Assembly: GCA_947492185.1 (NCBI GenBank)
Contig: CANLMR010000006.1
Coordinates: forward strand, 62,001-126,000
Origin: an uncultured Tenacibaculum sp.
Lineage (GTDB): Bacteria > Bacteroidota > Bacteroidia > Flavobacteriales > Flavobacteriaceae
DNA: 64,000 nt
Direction: 5' to 3'
Below, one piece after another: positions 45,089 to 53,958 of this stretch; positions within the stretch are counted from its first letter, which is position 1, and each line of letters starts with the position of its first letter. Made by a program: the position numbers and the translations under genes. The notes under the pieces are model-generated. The model was not told the DNA's origin and searched no databases. It was given only the letters and a program-made list of their open reading frames with translations.

Positions 45089-46324
45089 TTATATATTTTT
45101 CTTAATTGTTTCTATTACCCAATCTTTTAATGAGTTATTCCAAGTTTGGTATAAGTCATAAAAAATCTCTTTATCGTACCAGTATAAAAATAGCACATCC
45201 TTTGGCGAAATGCTTACTAATAACTTCCATACCAAATCTTGATCATTTGGTTTTAATGATGAATGCGGACTATGTAACGCTACATATATATCTCTATCTA
45301 CTAAATCAGCAACTTTGGTTTTAGGATCTGATTTTTTCTTTTCTAAATATCGATCTAATCCCATTACTCTTTTACGAGCAGCTACATCAATTTTATTCAA
45401 ATAACCTTTGAAAAGCATACTATCATTCAATACTTCTTTTACCGAATGTGTTTCTTCATTTATGTATTCCGATAATACAAACCTTTTTATACGTTCATAT
45501 CGTTGTAATGTAATATCAGAATTTACATCACATTCAATCATTAGATGGGAAGCTAGCTTTTCAATTAACTCATCATGTGAAATATGATACATTAACACAT
45601 CATGACTTGTATCCTTAATCGCTTCTCGATAAGCTTCCATATCTTCAAAAACTAATATTGGAGATAAGAAACTTTTCAATACATATACTCCACCAAAAGC
45701 TTCAGTGTAAAAAGATTCTGTTTTGTATGTAACATTATCTAAACTTACTTCTCGTTCTCTTAAATCACCATAAGTATTAGCTGAGTCTAACAATCTTTGG
45801 TGGATAGATTCATCAATAAAATTATTATCGCTTCTAAATAATTCTACCAATTGTAATTGCTCTTCTTTAGCTTTATCTAAATCATCAACCAATCTAAACT
45901 TAACAGTAATACTTTTATACTTTAAAACATCTAAAGGTTCATAAAATACATCAATGTCTTGATCAAAATCTACACAAATCGCAGAATCTCTGGTAATATT
46001 TTCTATTCTATGTTGATGCTTTTTAAACACTTGTTTCATTAACTCTCTATCGAAAGAATGAAATGGGTTATAAACTGGTAATCCTTTTTGTAATGGTGTA
46101 ATAATAATACAATGCGGATTTGCATCACCATGATTTAAATAGTGAGTTTTATTTTTCTCTTCCGCTATTTCAGGGCTCCAACCAATACCATCAATAAAAA
46201 ACGAATCTAGCTTAGTTTCAGTAAAACCTAATTTTACCAAACATTTATTATAACGTTCTACTAACTTACCATTAATTGGTATTAATTCTCCTTTATATAA
46301 ATCTGCTTCTTTTAATTTTTGCAT
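45089..46324 (-). CDS. Unknown soluble protein of the AAA+ operon
   Basis: A 411-residue protein without signal peptide or membrane segment, mixed alpha/beta with many acidic residues. Notable: a G-I-G-W-S-P-E-I-A-E-E segment near 50 and a long helical C-terminal part ending in K-D-W-V-I-E-T-I-K-K-N-I. No family recognised. Its neighbours suggest it is an adaptor or substrate of the AAA+ protein. Confidence 0.6.
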   Translation of the reverse strand: MQKLKEADLYKGELIPINGKLVERYNKCLVKLGFTETKLDSFFIDGIGWSPEIAEEKNKTHYLNHGDANPHCIIITPLQKGLPVYNPFHSFDRELMKQVFKKHQHRIENITRDSAICVDFDQDIDVFYEPLDVLKYKSITVKFRLVDDLDKAKEEQLQLVELFRSDNNFIDESIHQRLLDSANTYGDLREREVSLDNVTYKTESFYTEAFGGVYVLKSFLSPILVFEDMEAYREAIKDTSHDVLMYHISHDELIEKLASHLMIECDVNSDITLQRYERIKRFVLSEYINEETHSVKEVLNDSMLFKGYLNKIDVAARKRVMGLDRYLEKKKSDPKTKVADLVDRDIYVALHSPHSSLKPNDQDLVWKLLVSISPKDVLFLYWYDKEIFYDLYQTWNNSLKDWVIETIKKNI

Positions 46325-46367
46325 TTTATCTCTGCACTATTAGCTACAATTACTATCTATATTATTT

Positions 46368-47003
46368 TTAATTTTCTTTCTTGATTTTTTTAATCAACTT
46401 AATATTTCCTTCAATAGGAACAATATTAATATTAGTTTCCTCTTTAGTTACAAAAAAAACATATGCACTATTTTTCCCTATAATTTTCACCTCTTTTTTT
46501 TCACCATCTTCAAAAGCTATTTGATGTGTATACTTATAATCAAAACTATTAATTCTTTCCTTAATTTTTTGACCTCCTCCTATTCCTAGACCTACATACA
46601 TACTAATTAGTACAAATAATATAAAAGGAACAACAGCATATTTTTTATTGAAATTTGCTCGTACTTTATCTAATTGTTCTTTCTTTTTACCACTCTGATA
46701 CTTTTCTTTTTTAGCCAGTTTATTATAGTAAATTTTAATCAACTTGAAATATCCAATCATTAAAAAAACAAGACCAACCACAGTCACCATAATTATCCAA
46801 CTATCACTTAACACTGCTATGGGACTTATTAATACATCTAAAACTGTGGTGTATTCAAAAATATTAATACCTAAAAAACTATAATAGATCGTTTGATTTA
46901 AAACACCTAGTATTAATAAAAAAACATATCCAATAGACATATAATCTTGTATACCGTATTGGCTTGTGTTTAATTGTGTTTGTTCAAGATTAGATTCTTC
47001 CAT
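46368..47003 (-). CDS. Membrane protein of the AAA+ operon
   Basis: A 211-residue protein with three transmembrane helices (about 22-44, 55-80, 118-140) and a C-terminal beta-rich periplasmic domain. The first 15 residues are Gln/Asn-rich. It overlaps the RDD gene by 14 bases, so the two are probably translated together. No family recognised. Confidence 0.55.
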   Translation of the reverse strand: MEESNLEQTQLNTSQYGIQDYMSIGYVFLLILGVLNQTIYYSFLGINIFEYTTVLDVLISPIAVLSDSWIIMVTVVGLVFLMIGYFKLIKIYYNKLAKKEKYQSGKKKEQLDKVRANFNKKYAVVPFILFVLISMYVGLGIGGGQKIKERINSFDYKYTHQIAFEDGEKKEVKIIGKNSAYVFFVTKEETNINIVPIEGNIKLIKKIKKEN

Positions 47004-47463
47004 TATATTTAGATTTTATAACTCTAGTATCAGCAATCATATCCCCTATTCTTTGGTTTTTCTTATCAATAAGCGCAACTATAATTCCTATAAAAAAAAT
47101 CGAATCAACAATTCCTATGAAATAACGAATAAAACCTTTACCAATAGTCATTTCTTTATCATTATTAGCTATTACTTTTATGTCTAACAACCGTTTTCCT
47201 ATAGTTTGTCCATACATACCTTCACTAATTGGCCACAAGAAAAAAGCAATTCCAAATAGTATTAAAGCAGGAAATCCCTCCACTGAATAATTTAATAAAC
47301 CATTATTTTCTCCGGCCACTAAACTCATTGCTAAACAAATCATCCAATAAATAATAGAATCAATAATCGCAGCTACAATTCTTGTAAAAATTGAAGCTAA
47401 TTCAGGTTCGTCATAAATATGTTCAAACTCATCGAATTGAACATCCAATTTATCTTGAAACAT
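46990..47463 (-). CDS. RDD-family membrane protein
   Basis: About 157 residues. RDD family motifs: A-S-I-F-T-R-I-V-A-A-I-I-D-S near the start of the first helix, G-Q-T-I-G-K-R-L-L-D-I-K-V at the second, and R-I-G-D-M-I-A-D-T-R-V-I-K at the end; three or four helices. The family often marks envelope or transport functions. An open TTG start at 47478 is rejected: the ATG at 47463 follows directly after the stop of the AAA+ gene and gives the normal N-terminus. Confidence 0.82.
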   Translation of the reverse strand: MFQDKLDVQFDEFEHIYDEPELASIFTRIVAAIIDSIIYWMICLAMSLVAGENNGLLNYSVEGFPALILFGIAFFLWPISEGMYGQTIGKRLLDIKVIANNDKEMTIGKGFIRYFIGIVDSIFFIGIIVALIDKKNQRIGDMIADTRVIKSKYNGRI

Positions 47464-47464
47464 A

Positions 47465-49423
47465 CTATCTCTTGTCAAACTGTTCTCTTGCTTCTAACTC
47501 AATATTCATTTGATTAATTCTCGAATCTACTTTACGTTTAAAATCAGTATCCGCAATAGTGGCTACGTTATCTAAATAACGAACTACTTCTTGTCTTCTA
47601 ATTTCTGAGAAATTCAATCCTTTCATGTTTACTTTCATTAGTTCTTGTAACATATTGAATTTCGTTTCATAATCTTTCTTGAAATAAATTTCAGGATTTT
47701 CAAACCAATCTTGCTCTAGATCAAAATCCGTTAAACGTAATGAAATCGCAGATTGAATATTACGAACGTCTCTTGAAGAAAAGAATGGAAATATTTTTTG
47801 AATTTCTTTATACAAACTTGCAAAGAACATATGTTCGTTTGTTTTGTATTGTTGTTCTACTTTATCATATACATCATGAACGCGTTCCTCAGTTGGTTTT
47901 TCAATACTATTTAATACATCTCCCATACTCTTTACAAATCCTTGATCCGTTAAATAATCATAATTAGAAGGTCCAGACATATTTATAAAATCAGGCATAG
48001 TTTTCTCCAACTTTCTCCACCAAATATGATCTTGATCTAAAAAGTCGTTTTCTGTTCTTGCTCCATCAATTTTAAATCTACCCTGAACACGAGAAATTAC
48101 TGCTTTATCTAACATTTCTGGTAGATTGGTAAACAACCCAATAGAACTATTTCCATAATTTACTGCGTAAGCTCCTTCGGTATAACGTAAGAAAACTCCG
48201 ATTACTTCTTTTACACCAGCAGACACACCTTGAGCTGTACGCTCTTGTAAATTATTTTCTGCATCATCTATTGGTGCAAAAATTAGTTTTGTTGGATCTT
48301 GCATTGGCTTCATCCATTCTACCATTTTTTCTGCCGACCCACCTTGGAACGTAGAAATTAATGTATCTGGCATTGGGTGAAATAAGAATGGAATATCTAA
48401 ATGATCTGAATGCTCTTTTAATCGTGTAGCAATAGCAGCAATTAACATACTCTTACCAGTTCCTGGAATACCATAACCCATAAATACAGGCATAAAACCT
48501 CCTAACTCTTGGAACGGATTTTTCTGTGCTTCAAAATCATAACTTAGCATTCGTTCAGTTAAACGACGTGCAAAATGTTTTGCATCTTTATTACCTACAA
48601 TTTGCTCAAACTGAATTTTATTAAACTCAACACTTTTTGCTGTTCCGCTAAATGTATTTTCCCAACCAGAAACTGCAAAATCAGAATTCTCTAATTTGTA
48701 GGTTCTATCAGTAATTGTTTCAGTATATTCTAAACTACTCTTCCTAAGATTAATTTCATCAATTAACGCTTCAAAGTATACTACAGTAAAATCAATTACA
48801 TCTTTATCTGATCCTATAATTTCTGGATGCGATAAATATTTTTCGTAATAGAATAAACAACAAGAAACACCTTTTAAAGGTGAAAAGAAAGATACCTCTG
48901 GAATTCCTGCAAATTTTTGCTTCATCACTGATAAATCATCTGAAGCATGTGGTTTTAAATCGTGTAATATTTTATATGCTGTAGCAAACAATTGAAATGC
49001 TGTTGCCGTTTGCATTTTACTTTCAAATTCTCTTTTACCGTTAGCATCTAAAGCAGATCTTTTTTCGGCTAAACTTGATAAACCAGAAGCATCTGTATAA
49101 CTATCCTTAATCCAAATTCCTAAAGTTAATCCTTCTTGTACTGCATATAAAGTTTGATTTAAGAATACTGGAATAGCTATAGAATCTGGTAATAAACGTT
49201 TTTTTAAGGCTAAAATAGTTTTTGAAACAGAAGTTATTTCAGAAGCTCCTCCTCCTTTTGCTTTTGACAAAAACAATAATATTGATTCGTCTTTAGCATC
49301 TTTATCTTTATTCTTTGCTCTTTGACTTTGCTCCCATTGAATACTTTTTAAATATCCGCTAGCTTCGTCACGAAGCATATCTAATTCATTTTTCTTTATT
49401 GGAAATGTTGAATTGTGTTCCAT
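47465..49423 (-). CDS. AAA+ ATPase of an uncharacterised membrane operon
   Basis: A 652-residue protein. Residues 1-270 are helical and unrecognised. Residues 300-480 are an AAA+ domain: Walker A GIPGTGKS (318-325), Walker B L-I-F-A-P-I-D386-D387 (D-D instead of D-E), a sensor-1-like T-N-L-P (432-435), and a likely Arg finger region A-V-I-S-R-V-Q-G-R-F. The C-terminal 170 residues are helical. The domain has no match to MoxR or ClpV by eye. It is encoded with RDD and other membrane proteins, so it may remodel a membrane complex. Energy-dependent role is a safe inference; the substrate is unknown. Confidence 0.75.
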   Translation of the reverse strand: MEHNSTFPIKKNELDMLRDEASGYLKSIQWEQSQRAKNKDKDAKDESILLFLSKAKGGGASEITSVSKTILALKKRLLPDSIAIPVFLNQTLYAVQEGLTLGIWIKDSYTDASGLSSLAEKRSALDANGKREFESKMQTATAFQLFATAYKILHDLKPHASDDLSVMKQKFAGIPEVSFFSPLKGVSCCLFYYEKYLSHPEIIGSDKDVIDFTVVYFEALIDEINLRKSSLEYTETITDRTYKLENSDFAVSGWENTFSGTAKSVEFNKIQFEQIVGNKDAKHFARRLTERMLSYDFEAQKNPFQELGGFMPVFMGYGIPGTGKSMLIAAIATRLKEHSDHLDIPFLFHPMPDTLISTFQGGSAEKMVEWMKPMQDPTKLIFAPIDDAENNLQERTAQGVSAGVKEVIGVFLRYTEGAYAVNYGNSSIGLFTNLPEMLDKAVISRVQGRFKIDGARTENDFLDQDHIWWRKLEKTMPDFINMSGPSNYDYLTDQGFVKSMGDVLNSIEKPTEERVHDVYDKVEQQYKTNEHMFFASLYKEIQKIFPFFSSRDVRNIQSAISLRLTDFDLEQDWFENPEIYFKKDYETKFNMLQELMKVNMKGLNFSEIRRQEVVRYLDNVATIADTDFKRKVDSRINQMNIELEAREQFDKR

Positions 49424-49447
49424 AGTTTTTTAATTCTTTATTTCTTA

Positions 49448-49542
49448 GTCATTTCGATTCCGTCCCGATGCTTCGGGATCGGAAGAAGCAATCTCTTTTT
49501 TGCCTTAAGAGATAACCACGTCGTTTCACTCCTCGTTATGAC
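49448..49542. repeat. Flavobacterial intergenic repeat inside the AAA+ gene set
   Basis: Starts GTCATTTCGATTCCGTCCCG, holds TCCCGATGCTTCGGGA and GAAGCAATCTC, and ends CTCGTTATGAC. It lies in the gap between the AAA+ gene and the 348-residue gene. Confidence 0.65.
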
Positions 49543-49558
49543 GTTTTATTTATTTTAT

Positions 49559-50605
49559 TTAAATATCAATTTTTAGATCTGAAGTTTGAATTGGTTCTTT
49601 AGCCAACTTATTTAAAACTTCAGGTGTTTTGTTGTGTAATAACTGTATAATTCGATGTGGTGCGAATACATATTTTCTATGCTCTACATCATTCCATTTT
49701 TGTAAAATTTGTTTTGAAAAGAAACCACCCTCTTTAAATGAACCTCCAGAAAAAACCTCATCTGTTTTAAAAGACAATGCATAGGATTCTAAAGGAATCT
49801 CTTTTTTTGCTATTCCTTCTAAAATTGCATGAGTGATTTGATTTTCGTCTTTAGCAAAAACATTGTGTAATGGTCCTAAATCTATTCTCTTAATATATTT
49901 TGGAAGTACATCTGGAAGTTTTCTATCTATGTTATACGCCAAAGTATCTAAAGCCATGTTTCTATCTCCGCTTTCTTTAAGCACAGCATATAACTTATCC
50001 TTATAATCTGAAATACGTTTTCCATCATAATCAAAATACATAAAGCAGATATAAGGCCTATTGTCCGACACATCATAAAAACTCCAGCTTGTTAAAAAAT
50101 CTCCTGGACTATTCTCTGGTGCTTCTACAATTTTTCCTTGAACAAATTTGTTAAATATGTATTTTTGATTAACCGAGTTGTAATATACCACTGAAGCAGC
50201 TTGGAAGAGTCTTCTTTGTTTTATCTTCTTCTTTTTTCTAAGCAATGAATCTAAAAATTCTTCTTTTAAATCTTCAATATTCTCAAGCTTACTTATATAC
50301 TCGTTTCTTAACTCAAGATCGTTGTATAGGTATCTAAATTCTAAATAATTTGGCAAACCTGACTCTGTTAAATCAATCTTCATATTATCATCTTCATCAT
50401 ACATGTATTTCACACGCATAGCTTCGATAGAATACAACAACAAATCAGTATATTGCTTAAAAACTACAAGTTCTTGACTACTACATAAATTTTGTCTTTG
50501 GATATTAACAATCAATTCTTTAAGAACAAAGTCTACCATTTTATGATAAAACACATATTGTTCTTTTGAATCTAATACAGCAGAATCTAAAGGAGTTACA
50601 ATCAT
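49559..50605 (-). CDS. Unknown soluble protein of the AAA+ operon
   Basis: A 348-residue protein without signal peptide or membrane helices. It is helical at the start and mixed after 170, with Y-I-C-F-M-Y-F-D-Y-D-G-K-R and a Gly-rich S-G-G-S-F-K-E-G-G-F-F segment near 285. No family recognised. It is separated from the coiled-coil gene by a hairpin and from the AAA+ gene by a repeat element. Confidence 0.6.
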   Translation of the reverse strand: MIVTPLDSAVLDSKEQYVFYHKMVDFVLKELIVNIQRQNLCSSQELVVFKQYTDLLLYSIEAMRVKYMYDEDDNMKIDLTESGLPNYLEFRYLYNDLELRNEYISKLENIEDLKEEFLDSLLRKKKKIKQRRLFQAASVVYYNSVNQKYIFNKFVQGKIVEAPENSPGDFLTSWSFYDVSDNRPYICFMYFDYDGKRISDYKDKLYAVLKESGDRNMALDTLAYNIDRKLPDVLPKYIKRIDLGPLHNVFAKDENQITHAILEGIAKKEIPLESYALSFKTDEVFSGGSFKEGGFFSKQILQKWNDVEHRKYVFAPHRIIQLLHNKTPEVLNKLAKEPIQTSDLKIDI

Positions 50606-50649
50606 ATTAAATTATAAGTACTAAAAGTTCCTTTTTATTACAGATTAAA

Positions 50650-50671
50650 AAGACGGTAAAAGTACCGTCTT
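50650..50671 (-). terminator. Hairpin between the coiled-coil and 348-residue genes
   Basis: Stem AAGACGGTA / TACCGTCTT with a four-base loop, followed on the minus strand by a T-run. It could end or attenuate the transcript of the 446-residue gene. Confidence 0.65.
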
Positions 50672-50683
50672 ATATTTCATTTT

Positions 50684-52024
50684 TTATGATAATAAATCGT
50701 CATCGTTTGATTCAGGTTCAGGATCATTAGAAGGTTCATCTCCACCAGATGGAGCATTACCATCTGCTTTATAATAATCTTCAAACAATTCCTTCATATC
50801 TATTCCGTAACGATCTGCAAAATTCTTTTGAATTTCAGAATCTTTCTCACGAATTTCTTGTAAAGCTTCTGCATAAGAACCATATACTCCTTGCATTACT
50901 TTCTCGTGAACTGGAATATTATCCATCATTTCTTGACGAGCTTTTGCACTAGCAGTATGCATAGCAGCTAATGTTTCACCAATATGTTCATCAGTTTTAA
51001 CTCCTAAATGCTCTAAAATAGCAGCAAATTCTTGGTCGGTTCTAGCTTTTAATGCTACAATATAACCATCATAATACTTTAAACGTTCTTCAGTATCAGA
51101 CTTTAATTTAGCTCTATGTGTTTGTAAGTTACTACGTAGAGAAGTTAACACTTTAATTGTTAAATTATGCTTATGAACAAAACTATCCTTACTCGCCGCT
51201 AAAGTTGTATAGGCATTTTTCAAACCTTCTAACTCTTCTACTTTTTGTTCAAGCTTAGTTACTTTACCAATAGCTTGTGCATATTCTGCGGATTGTTTGT
51301 CTGCAATTTCTTCTAACTCTTGACGTGCTTGTTTTAATAAAGCATATTGTTCTTCTAATTGCGCTTCAACTTCCTTCTTTTTTTCTAAAGCTTTTGTATG
51401 ATTCTTAGTAGCTTCTACAATCGCAACTTGCAACTTATCTTCTACTTCTTTAATTTCGACCTCACGCTCTTTTAAACGAGTAACAGCAGCTTGAGATTTA
51501 AAAGATAATTCTGACAATAAAGTTTGTACATCAGCACTTTCTATACGCTCTTGGAACATAGCTTTCGCTTTGTTATCAGCTCCAGAACGAACCTTCTCAG
51601 CTTCTTTAAGTTCTTGTTCTGCTTTTGCTATTTTACTTTTTCTTCCCCATAAATTATTCCACCAAGTGTCTGGCTTATTCTGAGCATCCTCTAGTTTTAC
51701 TCTAGCTCTTTCTAATGCTTTTTGAGCATCATCAATAATTTTTTGCTCATTGGCATTTAAAGAAGAGAACTTCTCAAAAATAATACCTACTTCATCTTGG
51801 TAATCTGTTAAATCTTTAATAGCATCTAGAAGCGTAGTTCTATCTTTTTCAGCCATATTTACAACATCATCTAATGTTGCATTTAATATTTTTTGTCTTA
51901 CTTGCGGATCATCTTCTTGAGCTAATTTAGACTTCATGCTATCGATAGCTTTCCCCCAATTAACATCAACTTTTTCTGTTTTCTCGTTAGAATTAGTTTC
52001 TAATAAATCAAAATCATCAGACAT
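50684..52024 (-). CDS. Long coiled-coil protein, first gene of the AAA+ operon
   Basis: A 446-residue acidic protein. Residues about 90-330 are heptad-rich coiled coil with many K/E/Q/A residues (LEQKVEELEGLKNAYTTL type). The N-terminal 25 residues and C-terminal 30 residues (P-S-G-G-D-E-P-S-N-D-P-E) are acidic and likely disordered. No signal peptide or membrane segment, so probably a cytoplasmic scaffold or filament. It precedes the 348-residue and AAA+ genes, so it may be the partner remodelled by the ATPase. No family recognised beyond the coiled coil. Confidence 0.65.
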   Translation of the reverse strand: MSDDFDLLETNSNEKTEKVDVNWGKAIDSMKSKLAQEDDPQVRQKILNATLDDVVNMAEKDRTTLLDAIKDLTDYQDEVGIIFEKFSSLNANEQKIIDDAQKALERARVKLEDAQNKPDTWWNNLWGRKSKIAKAEQELKEAEKVRSGADNKAKAMFQERIESADVQTLLSELSFKSQAAVTRLKEREVEIKEVEDKLQVAIVEATKNHTKALEKKKEVEAQLEEQYALLKQARQELEEIADKQSAEYAQAIGKVTKLEQKVEELEGLKNAYTTLAASKDSFVHKHNLTIKVLTSLRSNLQTHRAKLKSDTEERLKYYDGYIVALKARTDQEFAAILEHLGVKTDEHIGETLAAMHTASAKARQEMMDNIPVHEKVMQGVYGSYAEALQEIREKDSEIQKNFADRYGIDMKELFEDYYKADGNAPSGGDEPSNDPEPESNDDDLLS

Positions 52025-52159
52025 TTTTGTATACGTTTTTTTAGTTGTACAATTTTTAAAGTTAGCAATTTCGTTAAAAAAAATTATTTATAATAATTAT
52101 TCAACAAATATATGTAGCAGTTTTCCTTAAAACGTTACAAGTTTATAAGCATAAATAAA

Positions 52160-52186
52160 AAAACCGCTTTTAAAAAAAGCGGTTTT
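52160..52186 (-). terminator. Hairpin terminator of the glyoxylate shunt operon
   Basis: Stem AAAACCGCTTT / AAAGCGGTTTT with a five-base loop, T-run on the minus strand, 62 bases after the aceA stop. Confidence 0.85.
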
Positions 52187-52247
52187 ACTTCAAACTAGAA
52201 ATATGTAAACAAACAACTAACTAAAACTCTAGCAGTTTCAGTATAAC

Positions 52248-53870
52248 TTAAGCCGTTACCGGAGTAACTTTATTTTCTGTTTCTTTAATCTCAAATTGAT
52301 TAGATGTATTCTTTGTTCCTCCAGCTTTTAAAGCGTTATCGCCTGAGAAGAATGTTTTATGATCATCTCCTAAATCAGATCCAGCCATTCTTTGATGTTT
52401 CACACAAGAAACTCCTTTTCTAATTTCTTGTCGTTGTACACCTTTAACATAAGCTAACATTCCTTTCTCTCCAAAATACCCTTCTGCTAAATCATTCATA
52501 TGAAGTGCCGTTGTATGATATGTTGGTAATGTAATTAAGTGGTGGAAAATTCCAGCTTCCCTAGCTCCATCAACTTGGAAAGTTCTAATCTTCTCATCTG
52601 CTCTATTACTTAACTCTGAACCATCGTACTTAACATCCATTAAATTCGCTCTATCATATGCAGACACATCTTCCCCTGCCTCAACCATTGCATCATAAAC
52701 TTGTGTACGGAAATTTAAAGTCCAGTTAAATGATGGTGAATTGTTGTATACTAATTTTGCATTCGGTACAACTTCTTTTACTCTGTTTACCATAGCTGCA
52801 ATTTGACCTACATGTGGAGTTGGAGTTTCGATCCATAATAAATCTGCTCCGTTTTGCAAACTAGTAACACAGTCTAAAACAACTCTATCGATATTTGTTC
52901 CTTCTCTGAATTTATATAACCCGTTGGCTAATCTTACTGGACGAACTAATTTCCCATCTCTTTTTAATAATACTTCGTTATTAGTAACTTGATCTAAAGA
53001 CACCTCTTCACACTCAACAAAATCTAAGTATTGAGAAGCTAAATCTCCTGGCTCTTGACTTACTGGTAATTTTTGAGTTAATCCAGCTCCTTCAGAATCA
53101 GTTCTTGCAACAATAACTCCATCTTCTACTCCTAATTCTAAGAATGCATAACGAACAGCATTTAACTTTGCAATAAAATCTTCATGCGGAACAGTTACTT
53201 TACCATCTTGGTGCCCACATTGCTTTGCATCAGAAACTTGATTTTCAATCTGAATTGCACAAGCTCCAGCCTGAATCATTTTTTTAGCTAATAAATATGT
53301 AGCTTCTTCATTTCCAAATCCAGCATCGATATCAGCGATAATTGGAACGATGTGCGTTTCAAAATTATCGATTTGACCTTGCACATCTTCTCCAGCCTCT
53401 AATCTTCTGAATAAATCATTCAACTCGATAGCATCAGCCTGACGTAAGAAATCATAAATCTCTTCAATTAATCCAGCAACAGCAGTTTTCTCGTGCATAG
53501 ATTGATCTGGTAATGGTCCGAATTCAGAACGCAATGCTGCTACCATCCAACCTGATAAGTATAAATATTTTTTATCTGTAGTTTTATTATGCTTTTTAAC
53601 CGCAATCATTTTTTGTTGAGCAACAAACCCATGCCAACAACCTAATGATTGTGTATATTGAGAAGAATCAGCATCATAATCTGCCATATCTTTTCTCATT
53701 ATTGAAGCTGTATATTTAGCAATATCTAAACCAGTTCTAAAACGGTTTTGCGTTGCCATTCTAGCAGCACTTTCTGGACTAATCGCGTTCCAAGATTTAC
53801 CGAACTTTTCTTTTAAGTTCCTTACCGTTTCTAATGCAGAATTGTAACTTCCTTGTGGTAAATTTTTCAT
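52248..53870 (-). CDS. aceA: Isocitrate lyase
   Basis: A 540-residue long-form isocitrate lyase. The active-site motif reads K-Q-C-G-H-Q-D-G-K-V (catalytic Cys and His), after V-P-I-I-A-D-I-D-A-G-F-G-N (metal binding). Later: L-W-I-E-T-P-T-P and N-S-P-S-F-N-W. It splits isocitrate to glyoxylate and succinate for growth on acetate or fatty acids. It lies 88 bases after aceB on the same strand, with a terminator downstream. Confidence 0.96.
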   Translation of the reverse strand: MKNLPQGSYNSALETVRNLKEKFGKSWNAISPESAARMATQNRFRTGLDIAKYTASIMRKDMADYDADSSQYTQSLGCWHGFVAQQKMIAVKKHNKTTDKKYLYLSGWMVAALRSEFGPLPDQSMHEKTAVAGLIEEIYDFLRQADAIELNDLFRRLEAGEDVQGQIDNFETHIVPIIADIDAGFGNEEATYLLAKKMIQAGACAIQIENQVSDAKQCGHQDGKVTVPHEDFIAKLNAVRYAFLELGVEDGVIVARTDSEGAGLTQKLPVSQEPGDLASQYLDFVECEEVSLDQVTNNEVLLKRDGKLVRPVRLANGLYKFREGTNIDRVVLDCVTSLQNGADLLWIETPTPHVGQIAAMVNRVKEVVPNAKLVYNNSPSFNWTLNFRTQVYDAMVEAGEDVSAYDRANLMDVKYDGSELSNRADEKIRTFQVDGAREAGIFHHLITLPTYHTTALHMNDLAEGYFGEKGMLAYVKGVQRQEIRKGVSCVKHQRMAGSDLGDDHKTFFSGDNALKAGGTKNTSNQFEIKETENKVTPVTA

Positions 53871-53958
53871 AATATTGTATTTCTAAAATAAGTTGTTTAT
53901 AATAATGACTTGCCCTTTAAATGTTGCCGCATTTTTGGGGCTTTTTTTGTTTTTAATT

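Noticed and set aside
47465..49423. The AAA+ ATPase as the missing ATPase of the tail cluster
   Set aside because: It lies about 19 kb away in a separate operon with membrane proteins and does not show the eCIS ATPase pattern; a link cannot be supported.
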